Origin: Solibacillus ferritrahens
GTDB taxonomy: Bacteria; Bacillota; Bacilli; Bacillales_A; Planococcaceae
Direction of reading: 5' to 3'
DNA: 64,000 nucleotides
NCBI RefSeq assembly: GCF_037027585.1
Contig: NZ_JAXCLE010000001.1
Span: 186,001-250,000 of the forward strand
The translations under genes were made by a program, and so were the position numbers. Numbering within the stretch: the first letter of the stretch is position 1; the number at the start of each line of letters is the position of its first letter. Of the stretch, positions 33,196-40,721 are shown in pieces. The notes under the pieces are model-generated. The model saw only the letters and a list, made by a program, of their open reading frames with translations. It did no database searches and was not told the origin of the DNA.

Positions 33196-33236
33196 CTTAT
33201 TCAAGAATTGCACCCGTTTACGGAAGAACGTTTCAA
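33196..33236 (-). repeat. Terminator repeat, copy 15 (diverged)
   Basis: CTTATTCAAGAATTGCACCC then GTTTACGGAAGAACG. Lies about 27 bases below the stop of the 90-residue membrane gene. Confidence 0.5.
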
Positions 33237-33262
33237 GCCCCTGATAATTATAATTTCCCCAA

Positions 33263-33535
33263 TTAGGTGTTTAGAGACTTTTTTGTAAATAAACCAATAA
33301 TGATGATGATGATACCGTTAACAGCAAATAAAAAACTATATAATAACATCATCATTCCCGTTCCAAATCCTCCTGGATCAAAGGGGCTTACGCTTATACC
33401 TGTAAGAAAAAAGACCAATGGGGTTAAAAGTAAGACAATTATTCCAGCCCAAATTCTTTTCTTTTTATTTTTTCCTGATATTTTGAAAGCAATGAGGTTC
33501 GTTAGACATAAAGCAATTACAATTATTAAAACCAA
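33263..33535 (-). CDS. Small membrane protein
   Basis: Predicted 90 residues with three hydrophobic segments and a glycine/proline-rich loop (SVSPFDPGGFGTGMMMLLYS). TTG start at 33535 behind AGAGGT, a short but usable spacing. No family recognised. A diverged terminator repeat and a strong hairpin follow. Confidence 0.55.
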   Translation of the reverse strand: MVLIIVIALCLTNLIAFKISGKNKKKRIWAGIIVLLLTPLVFFLTGISVSPFDPGGFGTGMMMLLYSFLFAVNGIIIIIIGLFTKKSLNT

Positions 33536-33605
33536 TATTACCTCTATTTAGAACACTCCCTTTTACCCTAATATTAGCATGGGGAATTCCACAAACCTAT
33601 ATATC

Positions 33606-33800
33606 TTATTCAATAAATCCGAATTCACTAAGTATTTCACCTAATTGTATATAATCTCTTTTATCTTCTTCTGTTAATTCGCTATAACTATCTAATGTTG
33701 CTAATTCAGGCTGATGGTATTTTCTCCAATTGGCAACCAAATTGTTTAGAATTTTCATATCACTTCCTGAAAGTGTATTTAATACTTTACCGACATTCAT
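33606..33800 (-). CDS. Small hypothetical protein
   Basis: Predicted 64-residue acidic helical protein (NVGKVLNTLSGSDMKILNNL, ELTEEDKRDYIQLGEILSEF). No clear ribosome binding site before ATG 33800, so it could be the remnant of a longer gene. The helix-rich body resembles immunity or antitoxin-like small proteins, without a specific match. Confidence 0.45.
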   Translation of the reverse strand: MNVGKVLNTLSGSDMKILNNLVANWRKYHQPELATLDSYSELTEEDKRDYIQLGEILSEFGFIE

Positions 33801-33882
33801 ACTAAACGTAGTTCATATGATAAAATCCCCAAGTTACACTAATAAGTCATGAATTGTTAAACTCTTCTGCTACGGATTATAT

Positions 33883-34053
33883 TTATAAACTATTCTTTTT
33901 AGTTCTATTACCAATAGTAATTATTCCAAATAAAACTAAACCCGCACCTAAAAAGGTCAATAAAGTGTTCCAGCCAGATGGAATATCTTCGAACGTAATA
34001 CTTGCTAGTCCTATACCTATTATTAAAAGTATCCAAGCCCAAAATAGTTTCAC
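33883..34053 (-). CDS. 56-residue two-helix membrane protein
   Basis: GTG start at 34053 behind GGGGGAG. The sequence begins MKLFWAWILLIIGIGLASIT, has a short loop FEDIPSGWNT, then a second helix ending in GNRTKKNSL. Good codon use and ribosome binding site support a real gene. Family not recognised. Confidence 0.6.
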   Translation of the reverse strand: MKLFWAWILLIIGIGLASITFEDIPSGWNTLLTFLGAGLVLFGIITIGNRTKKNSL

Positions 34054-34109
34054 ATAACTCCCCCTTTTCTAACACCATTTTTCAATTTAAGCCCTCGTGT
34101 TCTCGAAGA

Positions 34110-34694
34110 TTAATATTCTTTTAAATCCGTTGTGAGCAATTTCATTTCATAGTCCATACTTGTCATCGTTTTAAGAGTACCATTTTTTCCATCAACAAAT
34201 GGGAAAGCTGTTTTGTGAATAGCGTAATGCTTTAACTTTAAATAGGCGACCACTGGAAAATCTGCTTCAACCCATATTGCTCGATAACCTACTATACCGA
34301 ATTTTTGAATTAAACGTTCCAAACTTTCTACAACTGAATAAATAAATTCATCATAATTGCACGCAAATGCTGATGTAGTTTCTGGAGCACCTTTTTCAGT
34401 GTCGTCTACATACTGGTTGACTTTAAAGTGTAGGTTTTCTCCGTTACTTTTTATATCAAACGCTTTGATGTGCCACTCTGTTAATCCTGGTTCTTGATAC
34501 CAACTAAAATTCGTTTCATCGACATAGTATTCTGGATTCATATCAGAATTCAGCGACAGTAAAGCATTTAGCAAATCGTTTAAAGCATCAGAAAGATAAC
34601 TCGCTCTAAAAGTTAACGATTCATTTGCTGTCTGTAGTTCGCATATTGCCCAACCTACGCCTATAATTTTATAATTAAATTCCAGCTTACTCAC
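34110..34694 (-). CDS. Hypothetical immunity-like protein
   Basis: Predicted up to 194-residue cytoplasmic protein: strand-rich start (KLEFNYKIIGVGWAICEL), a helix SDALNDLLNALLSL, then WYQEPGLTEWHIKAFDIKSN and a C-terminal mixed region. This layout is common for immunity proteins of polymorphic toxins in Bacillales, but no family is named. The GTG at 34694 lies inside the AAAAAGGTGAG site; CTG at 34685 is the codon at normal spacing, so the start is uncertain. Confidence 0.55.
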   Translation of the reverse strand: MSKLEFNYKIIGVGWAICELQTANESLTFRASYLSDALNDLLNALLSLNSDMNPEYYVDETNFSWYQEPGLTEWHIKAFDIKSNGENLHFKVNQYVDDTEKGAPETTSAFACNYDEFIYSVVESLERLIQKFGIVGYRAIWVEADFPVVAYLKLKHYAIHKTAFPFVDGKNGTLKTMTSMDYEMKLLTTDLKEY

Positions 34695-34744
34695 CTTTTT
34701 CGTTTTAAATTGTTATTTATATTGCCAATTTAACTACCTCTTTT

Positions 34745-35200
34745 TTATAATTCTTTCACATTATTTTTAATGAGATTTTGCACAAAGAAAAACAACTCTG
34801 AATCTTTTTTTAGAATATATTGGTCCATAGGTTTACGATTTTCGCTGATTCCAATGATATTTCTTTTGTAATCAAAATTTATGCTATAGGTTGTTTCGGT
34901 CTCTTTTCCATTAATAAATATATACGAATCGGAATTAAATGCCTGTATGTTAGGTATTAATTTCTTCCTTACCTCTTGGCTATCTAATATTGCTCTAAGT
35001 TGTTCGAGTTCTTTTGAATTAAGTTCATACAAATTCAATCCTCTTGGGTATGAAATTCGAGCGCTTTCAATATTTGCTATATCAAATTCAGATACCTCAT
35101 TAAAAAGTAGTAACCGTTTACTGTAAAAGAATATTAGCAAAATCGTAATAAGTACCGCCAACAGAAACCATATTTTTTTGTTTCGAATAGTAACCTCCAC
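34745..35200 (-). CDS. Membrane-anchored hypothetical protein
   Basis: Predicted about 147-151 residues: a transmembrane helix near the start (KKIWFLLAVLITILLIFFYS) and an outward-facing domain with helix SKELEQLRAILDSQEVRKKL. The only standard start, GTG 35200, is inside GTGGAGG; the codon at normal spacing is ATT at 35188. No family recognised. It precedes a small lipoprotein gene on the same strand with about 80 bases between. Confidence 0.55.
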   Translation of the reverse strand: MEVTIRNKKIWFLLAVLITILLIFFYSKRLLLFNEVSEFDIANIESARISYPRGLNLYELNSKELEQLRAILDSQEVRKKLIPNIQAFNSDSYIFINGKETETTYSINFDYKRNIIGISENRKPMDQYILKKDSELFFFVQNLIKNNVKEL

Positions 35201-35279
35201 TTTTTTGTAAAATTTCCCTTTTTAATAATTATATCAAAATTTTGGTCGCTGATTTAAATAAACCTCACAGCTTTTATTC

Positions 35280-35633
35280 CTAATTTTCGAATACCGTTAT
35301 CTCTTTAGCATTTAATGTTAGCCCTTCAAGATCGGCTCTTTCTAATATCGGCTCTTCAAAATATACTGACACCACATTATTTTGATTTAAGTCATCAACT
35401 GTTAATACATCACCAGCCTGAGTCTTAATAATCGTTTCATCAGTTATTTTAATGCCACAAGAATAACCGATATCATCATTAATATGACTTTTATCCGATT
35501 TTCTAACTAAATCTGAACATTCAATATAGATGTTATCTTCTTCGATAGAATATATTTCTCCGTAAATAGAGTATGTTTCATTTGAACAGGCAGATAAACA
35601 AATGAAACTAAATATTAAAATTAACTTCTTCAT
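35280..35633 (-). CDS. Small lipoprotein, DUF3221-like layout
   Basis: Predicted 117 residues. Lipoprotein signal MKKLILIFSFICLSAC (Cys 16), then an OB-like small beta domain: YSIYGEIYSIEEDNIYIECS, GIKITDETIIKTQAGDVLTV, VVSVYFEEPILE. Beta domains of this type, with a metal-independent OB fold, occur in many Bacillus lipoproteins (DUF3221 and relatives); the specific family is uncertain. AAGGAG precedes the ATG. Surface-anchored, function unknown. Confidence 0.65.
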   Translation of the reverse strand: MKKLILIFSFICLSACSNETYSIYGEIYSIEEDNIYIECSDLVRKSDKSHINDDIGYSCGIKITDETIIKTQAGDVLTVDDLNQNNVVSVYFEEPILERADLEGLTLNAKEITVFEN

Positions 35634-35675
35634 ACCTAAACAACTCCTTATGCTCTATATAGCGTTCTGTGACAC

Positions 35676-35750
35676 TCCTTAGATGGCCCTATAGTTAAAA
35701 AAGACGCAATTCTTCTTCAAGAATGCGCCTGATTGTGGAGGATTGTTATT
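35676..35750 (-). repeat. Terminator repeat, copy 16
   Basis: ATGGCCCTATAGTT at the left. On the minus strand, the GCGCATTCTT/AAGAATTGCG hairpin is followed by TCTTTTTT. Shoulder CGCCTGATTGTGGAGG. Ends four bases below the stop of the LLM oxidoreductase gene. Confidence 0.8.
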
Positions 35751-35753
35751 CCA

Positions 35754-36761
35754 TTAATGTCCTTCTGAAAATACTTCTTTTGCAATTAGTTCGTAGGATC
35801 GGATTCGATCTTCCGGTGAGTATGTGATGGTATTAATCATCATTTCATCCGCTTCGTATGTTTTCTTTAAATCAAATAATTTCTGTTTCACTTCATGAGG
35901 ATTGCCAATAATGATGTTCTGTTTCACTTTTTCCAACGTTTCTAAATCTTTTTCAGTTAGCTTATATTGCTGAGCTTCTTTTATAGAGGGCACTCCTTGA
36001 TGCGTCTCCCCTTTTTCTATTTGTAAAGACCAGATGAGATAGCTTGCTGCAACTTCCTCAGCTTTTTCCGTTGTTTCTCCACAAATAACGTTAACAGTAA
36101 CGATGACTTGCGGTGTTTGCCCTTCTTTTCTTGGTTTGAAGGTATCAATATATTCCCTAATGATAGCAGCTCCATCATGATCGCTCATAAAATAACCGAA
36201 AGTATATGGCAAACCATGTTCCGCTGCTAGTAAAGCACTTTTTTTCCCCGTTCCAAGGAGCCAAGGTTCTGGCGGATTTTCAGGTATGGGAGACGCCGAT
36301 AACTTTGAATATTCGGTATCCGTTGGAAAATCATCGTTTAAAAAATGAAGTAAGTCTCTCACTAAGACAGGAAAGTTCCCCACATTTTTGATAAAGTTCT
36401 CAGACAAAGCAATCATCGCTTCAGAAGATCCACCTGGTGCTCGTCCAATTCCTAAATCAATACGATTTGGAAATAGTGTCGCTAGCATATTAAAGGTCTC
36501 TGCCACTTTATATGGTCGATAATGAGGCAATAAAACCGCGCCAGACCCTAGACGAATTCGATTCGTGTGAGCGCCAATGTAACCTAACATTACTTCAGGT
36601 GCAGGACATGCCAGGCCAGATAAATCATGATGTTCGGCAATCCAGTATCTTGTATACCCAAGTGACTCCCCAACCTGTGCTAATTTCATTGACCAATTTA
36701 ATGCATCTTGAGGAGTTTGATTAGAAGAGATTGGGGATTGATCCAATATGCTTAATCTCAT
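35754..36761 (-). CDS. LLM class flavin-dependent oxidoreductase (MsnO8-type)
   Basis: Predicted 335-residue luciferase-like TIM-barrel monooxygenase using reduced flavin. Visible are the start RLSILDQSPISSNQTPQDAL, the RYWIAEHHD motif near residue 40, GSGAVLLPHYRPYKVAE, RIDLGIGRAPGG and the PWLLGTGKKSA segment. These match the single-subunit group of B. subtilis proteins such as YceB/YwcH. The substrate is unknown; alkane sulfonates and aromatic compounds are used by relatives. Six bases separate it from the upstream DUF3219 gene, so they are probably co-transcribed. Terminated by a repeat copy. Confidence 0.88.
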   Translation of the reverse strand: MRLSILDQSPISSNQTPQDALNWSMKLAQVGESLGYTRYWIAEHHDLSGLACPAPEVMLGYIGAHTNRIRLGSGAVLLPHYRPYKVAETFNMLATLFPNRIDLGIGRAPGGSSEAMIALSENFIKNVGNFPVLVRDLLHFLNDDFPTDTEYSKLSASPIPENPPEPWLLGTGKKSALLAAEHGLPYTFGYFMSDHDGAAIIREYIDTFKPRKEGQTPQVIVTVNVICGETTEKAEEVAASYLIWSLQIEKGETHQGVPSIKEAQQYKLTEKDLETLEKVKQNIIIGNPHEVKQKLFDLKKTYEADEMMINTITYSPEDRIRSYELIAKEVFSEGH

Positions 36762-36767
36762 TAAATT

Positions 36768-37052
36768 TCAGTCCTTTTCTTCCACTAAAGTCAATTTATA
36801 CTCTCCTACCTGATCTTTTTCATACAAATTTGTAATAGAAGTGGAGTAGTTATAAATTGTTCCTCTAAACATTAATTCCTTCTCTGGAATCTTAACGTCA
36901 AATGTTCCGTTGTAAAGTAAAGTCGCAATGTCATGGTATTCTTCGCTTGTCACGTTAAAAATAACAGAGACTTTATAGAGCCCATTTACTTTTTCTTCTT
37001 CATAACTACACAATTGAATTGTTCTGTCGTTTAAAATTATTTTACTGACCAT
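36768..37052 (-). CDS. DUF3219 (YkvR-like) protein
   Basis: Predicted 94 residues. SEEYHDIATLLYNGTFDVKI, PEKELMFRGTIYNYSTSITN and LYEKDQVGEYKLTL line up with B. subtilis YkvR as I remember it, including the YHDI and FRGxxxNYSTSLTNLYE core. Function unknown; a compact beta-rich fold. ATG at 37052 has AAAAGGAAGTG at good spacing; a longer frame to 37109 overlaps the neighbouring small gene and is unlikely. It is followed directly by the LLM oxidoreductase gene. Confidence 0.8.
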   Translation of the reverse strand: MVSKIILNDRTIQLCSYEEEKVNGLYKVSVIFNVTSEEYHDIATLLYNGTFDVKIPEKELMFRGTIYNYSTSITNLYEKDQVGEYKLTLVEEKD

Positions 37053-37086
37053 AAAAGCACTTCCTTTTAAATCGTTGTTGTTATGT

Positions 37087-37242
37087 CTATTCTTTACAAA
37101 AATCCACAAACTTTTTTGCCTGTATTAAGGACAAGCCTGTTTGTTCCCTCACAAACTTCACCGCTTTCACTTCACCGACTGACTCTATTTTCTCTTTTAC
37201 TAAGGAAATCAGTTCCTCAGAATAAATTTTAGTATAATCCAT
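37087..37242 (-). CDS. 51-residue protein resembling the ribosomal L7/L12 C-terminal domain
   Basis: Starts MDYTKIYSEELISLVKEKIE, and VGEVKAVKFVREQTGLSLIQ followed by AKKFVD is very like the KIxVIKxVRExTGLGLKEAKxLVD core of L7/L12. GGGGGG lies five bases before ATG. Such mini-proteins occur in Bacillales; whether they bind ribosomal partners is unknown. First gene of a probable unit with DUF3219 and the LLM oxidoreductase (34 bases to the next start). Confidence 0.7.
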   Translation of the reverse strand: MDYTKIYSEELISLVKEKIESVGEVKAVKFVREQTGLSLIQAKKFVDFCKE

Positions 37243-37285
37243 TTTTTCGCCCCCCTATGTTATGAAAGTATAGCATTCCCAAATC

Positions 37286-37352
37286 GAATTAGTCCTTTAA
37301 TGAAAACAGGCGCTGATTCTTATTACAGAATCGCGCCTGATGACTGAAGAAA
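37286..37352 (-). repeat. Terminator repeat, copy 17
   Basis: Minus strand: CATCAGGCGCGATTCT, loop, AGAATCAGCGCC, TGTTTTC. The next minus-strand gene ends 285 bases away, on the other side of palindrome array B. Confidence 0.7.
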
Positions 37353-37398
37353 TGAGATGATTGGCTGCTTGATCAACAGAGCATACTTGGAACCCAAA

Positions 37399-37586
37399 AA
37401 TAAGGGGAGAATTTTCCCTTATTTGAAGAATTGTCTTCATTTTAATAAAAATAACGGTAAGATTTCCTCTTATTTATCTAAAAATCGTTAGTTTTCATAT
37501 TTTTTTAGTCAATAACGGTAATTTCTCCCTTTATTTTTACGAATCTTTACATTATTTTCTTAATAAGCGGAATTTCTACCGCTATT
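37399..37586. repeat. Four-palindrome array B
   Basis: 25-bp palindromes at 37399, 37450, 37511 and 37562: pitches 51, 61 and 51, identical to array A. Lies between the promoter end of the small L7/L12-like gene and the 3' end of the 37637 gene. Confidence 0.9.
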
Positions 37587-37636
37587 TTGACCGCTTTACT
37601 CCATTATCGTTCTAGATTCGATTGATAAGAAAGTCA

Positions 37637-38119
37637 TTAAAAGGCATCTTCTAAAATTTCAAATAAGTCACTGTCATTAGAAATTTTATAATACAAATGA
37701 TCGCTATCATTATCATATTCATTGGTGAAAACTAATATTTTTTGAGTTGAATCGAGATTTAACTCGTAAAGTTTATTTAATGTAATATAAACAATATAAT
37801 CGTATTCTTTAAGGGATGTATCTGTTCTTGGTATTCTTTCAAAGCTAGAATTTTCTATCGCTTTTATAACTGCTAATTTCTCCTCATCTGACAGCTGAAG
37901 TTCTTTTAGATATTCTTTGTTCGCATCTTTAAAGTTCATATAATATCCGTTTACATCTGCATTTTTTGAACTGAAATCTACATCATTAAAAACTTCTTCG
38001 CTGGTTAATATTTTGCTCTTAAAAGGAAAGACAGCTACTACAATTACAAATAGAGCTACGATAAATAATATGCCTATACTATAGACTATTGTTTTTTTAT
38101 TTTTGATTTTATCATTCAT
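37637..38119 (-). CDS. Membrane-anchored hypothetical protein
   Basis: Predicted 160 residues: a transmembrane helix (about 13-33) and an extracellular domain with helix LKELQLSDEEKLAVIKAIEN and strands (YIVYITLNKLYELNLDST). The ATG at 38119 follows GAGGTG at normal spacing; GTG 38125 lies inside the site. No family recognised. Similar in size and layout to the 34745 product. Confidence 0.6.
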   Translation of the reverse strand: MNDKIKNKKTIVYSIGILFIVALFVIVVAVFPFKSKILTSEEVFNDVDFSSKNADVNGYYMNFKDANKEYLKELQLSDEEKLAVIKAIENSSFERIPRTDTSLKEYDYIVYITLNKLYELNLDSTQKILVFTNEYDNDSDHLYYKISNDSDLFEILEDAF

Positions 38120-38327
38120 CAGCACACCTCATTTAATATTATGTATATATTCAAATAATAACTTATTTTCCTTATTCTAACAAAATGTTTTCCCATTTGC
38201 CGTTCCTTCTAACCAGGTTCCTTTAAAGAACAACGTTGGAGGAAACGGACCATTATACAATCATGAAACAGTTTTCCGACAAGCGCGACCGTTTGTTGCA
38301 TCAACTTTTGCAAGAGGAATAGCTATC

Positions 38328-38374
38328 AAAAGAACCCCATCAAAGCCTTTCGCGGCGATGAAGGGGTTCTTTTT
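38328..38374. terminator. Bidirectional terminator
   Basis: AAAAGAACCCC.TC pairs with GA.GGGGTTCTTTTT. Closes the S-layer-homology gene that ends at 38406. Confidence 0.85.
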
Positions 38375-38405
38375 AATATTGTCTCGCATGATTATTTTAC
38401 GAAAA

Positions 38406-39854
38406 TTAATGATCCGGCTCAATATCCCGTCGTATATAAACATTCACGATGGAACCAATCTGTTTAACATCTACAAACAAGCCTTTCCAAGCAGAACTAT
38501 AGCAGTCCGTGTCATCACAAGATTTGTCGGTCAGCCTAGTTTCGTAATCGATATGAATCCCACCTGCTTTCTTACCGGTAGCTTTCACTCGGAATGTATT
38601 CGTTCCTGGATCCCGAGTGATTTCCGCAATCTCTGCGGCATCTTTTTCCCGAAGTTTATAACCGCCTTTGTACGTAGGCGTATCCTCATACACAGCGAAT
38701 GGAATTTCTCTGATTACATCGATATCATAATAAAAATGAGCGTCGTTCAGTTTTGCCTCAATCCCATACCGTATTTCCTTCCCGCTCTCAAGTTTCACTG
38801 TAGCAATATACTGACCAGGTTTGTCGATTGTCAGTGATACAATCGAGTATTGATCCACATTAAAAGGCATATTACTAGATAGTAGTTCTCCATCCATCGT
38901 CGTAAGGGAGATCGTTTGAATGCTTTCTTTAATGTCATATAGATTGACGGCTGTCGGCACCATTTCATCCGTCTCTTCCAGTGTCAATGTCAGTTCGCCG
39001 TTTACTTTTTTTATGTGGACATAATACTTCTTGTAGTTCTTCACATTTGAGCCCTCGCTCGGCACTCCCGTAAGATTCAGTATTCCTGTCCCCTCCTTCA
39101 AGGGAACCAACTGAATTTCATCCTCGGTATAGCCTTCTTTTCCGACTACTTTGTGCGCTTTGAAGAAACCGTTCTCCACATCCGATTGCCAAATCCAAAC
39201 ATGGTCCCAGTTTAATTCGCTTGCTTTGAGCGTAACCATTGGCGGCTTCGCTTCTTCGGTTGCTTTCAACATCTTCGCTGCTTGCCCTCTCGTAATCGGG
39301 GCGTTTGGACTGAAAGTGTTCGGAGTCGTTCCTGACGTGATGCCAAGTGCATAAATCGCTAGAATATTTGCATCATGCGAAGGGGAACTTCCTACATCCT
39401 TAAATGGATGGTTATATATCTCCTCACGTGGTAGATTGAACGCTTTGACAAGGATTGATGCCATCTGCCCACGCTTGATCGGATCGTTCGGACCAAACCG
39501 GCCGTCCCCGTATCCACTGATAATGCCTTTGTCTACCATCGCTCCGATTGCTTTATAGTAGCCATTAGCTGGTGAGACGTCTTTGAATCCCGAATTTTTC
39601 ACATTTGACGTATCCAAGCTGGTCATCTTCGCGATAATCGCGGCCGCCTGTCCCCTCGTAATCGAATTGCCCGGCTTGAATGTGCCGTCCGGGTAGCCTC
39701 CGATAATATTTCGTTCCGCGAGATCATACACTGCTTCCGCGAAATGCTTCGTTTGCGGCACGTCCGAAAACTGTTTCGAGCTTTCTGCAAAGCTAGTTGC
39801 AGAAAAGTTGCTAGCGAGTAACAGCGCGCCAAATATGCTTACTAATCTTTTCAT
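38406..39854 (-). CDS. Exported S-layer-homology (SLH) domain protein
   Basis: Predicted 482 residues. Signal peptide MKRLVSIFGALLLASNFSAT to about residue 23 (SFA cleavage). Three SLH domains follow at about 29-74, 90-135 and 150-197, with ITRGQAA-type motifs, and bind pyruvylated secondary wall polymer. The remaining 280 residues are beta-rich with a DKSCDDTDC cysteine pair near the C-terminus, and include an inhibitor- or Ig-like segment (VTLKASELNWDHVWIWQSDV). GAGGAGG precedes ATG 39854. Base composition looks richer in G+C than its neighbours, so recent transfer or strong expression are possible. Confidence 0.88.
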   Translation of the reverse strand: MKRLVSIFGALLLASNFSATSFAESSKQFSDVPQTKHFAEAVYDLAERNIIGGYPDGTFKPGNSITRGQAAAIIAKMTSLDTSNVKNSGFKDVSPANGYYKAIGAMVDKGIISGYGDGRFGPNDPIKRGQMASILVKAFNLPREEIYNHPFKDVGSSPSHDANILAIYALGITSGTTPNTFSPNAPITRGQAAKMLKATEEAKPPMVTLKASELNWDHVWIWQSDVENGFFKAHKVVGKEGYTEDEIQLVPLKEGTGILNLTGVPSEGSNVKNYKKYYVHIKKVNGELTLTLEETDEMVPTAVNLYDIKESIQTISLTTMDGELLSSNMPFNVDQYSIVSLTIDKPGQYIATVKLESGKEIRYGIEAKLNDAHFYYDIDVIREIPFAVYEDTPTYKGGYKLREKDAAEIAEITRDPGTNTFRVKATGKKAGGIHIDYETRLTDKSCDDTDCYSSAWKGLFVDVKQIGSIVNVYIRRDIEPDH

Positions 39855-40151
39855 TACTATCTCATCCTCCTCACTTGGCAATTCTGTTGGTAGCCATTGC
39901 TGTTCTTCTTCTATTCCTATTCCCTCTATCGATTAAACAAATATTGGAAAAAGTTTCACTTCTAAAATACAGAATGTTTTCTCAGATTATTCCTCTCCAC
40001 AAATCCCATATGCGCTAATACCTGCTGTTATTTCGAGAACCTGGTGCAGGACTGTAAAAGGTAAAACCCCCTTCAACCAGTATTGCGCTGTACTGACGGA
40101 AAAAATGGAAATTAGTTTCATATTTTTTAAACTATTTATTTTGCATTATAA

Positions 40152-40195
40152 GAAAACCTCCATTTTGAAAAAGATTGATCAAAATGGAGGTTTTC
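40152..40195. terminator. Strong bidirectional hairpin
   Basis: GAAAACCTCCATTTTG pairs perfectly with CAAAATGGAGGTTTTC. Lies between the SLH gene promoter side and the end of the 40267 gene. Confidence 0.85.
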
Positions 40196-40266
40196 ATTTG
40201 TAAAGTATGAGATTTTTATAAAAATGATCATTCCCTCAGAAGGTGTAGATTTGGATAAAACTTGAA

Positions 40267-40695
40267 TTATCCCATATTCTCAATTATCTTGTAATCTTTT
40301 GTTTTCTTATATGGAATTTCATTTTCTTCGCAAAATACGATTAAATCTTTATAGACATCATTTGGTTTAAAATAACCAATACGAATCGAAAGCCCTTTTT
40401 GAACTTTTATGAAAGCTAATTTTGAGTTCCAACCGATTCGTTTGAACGTTATTTTTTCAACATCTGTATGAATTATTTTTTTGTTATAAATCTTTAATCC
40501 AAAGAGTTTAATGGTATAACGAATTGTATGTTTGTTTATTACTACTTGATACGTTACAAAAGCATTGCAAACACCGAAGATAAATACCGTTAACGATACC
40601 CATTTTACAGATGGAATACTCGCTATACTTACAGCAAGACCTAGAAACGCTAATGATAGAATAAGTTGACGTGACGTAGTTCTATCATATTTCAT
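40267..40695 (-). CDS. Membrane protein with PH-like domain
   Basis: Predicted 142 residues. Two transmembrane helices (about 10-48) are followed by a small beta domain (YTIKLFGLKIYNKKIIHTDV, EKITFKRIGWNSK) of the kind seen in bacterial PH-domain membrane proteins (YdbS/YdbT or YcxE-like). GGGAG before ATG 40695. Function unknown; possibly involved in envelope homeostasis. It is adjacent to a methyltransferase gene on the same strand but 26 bases apart, so co-transcription is possible. Confidence 0.65.
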   Translation of the reverse strand: MKYDRTTSRQLILSLAFLGLAVSIASIPSVKWVSLTVFIFGVCNAFVTYQVVINKHTIRYTIKLFGLKIYNKKIIHTDVEKITFKRIGWNSKLAFIKVQKGLSIRIGYFKPNDVYKDLIVFCEENEIPYKKTKDYKIIENMG

Positions 40696-40721
40696 TTAAT
40701 CACTCCCAAATATCTATATAT

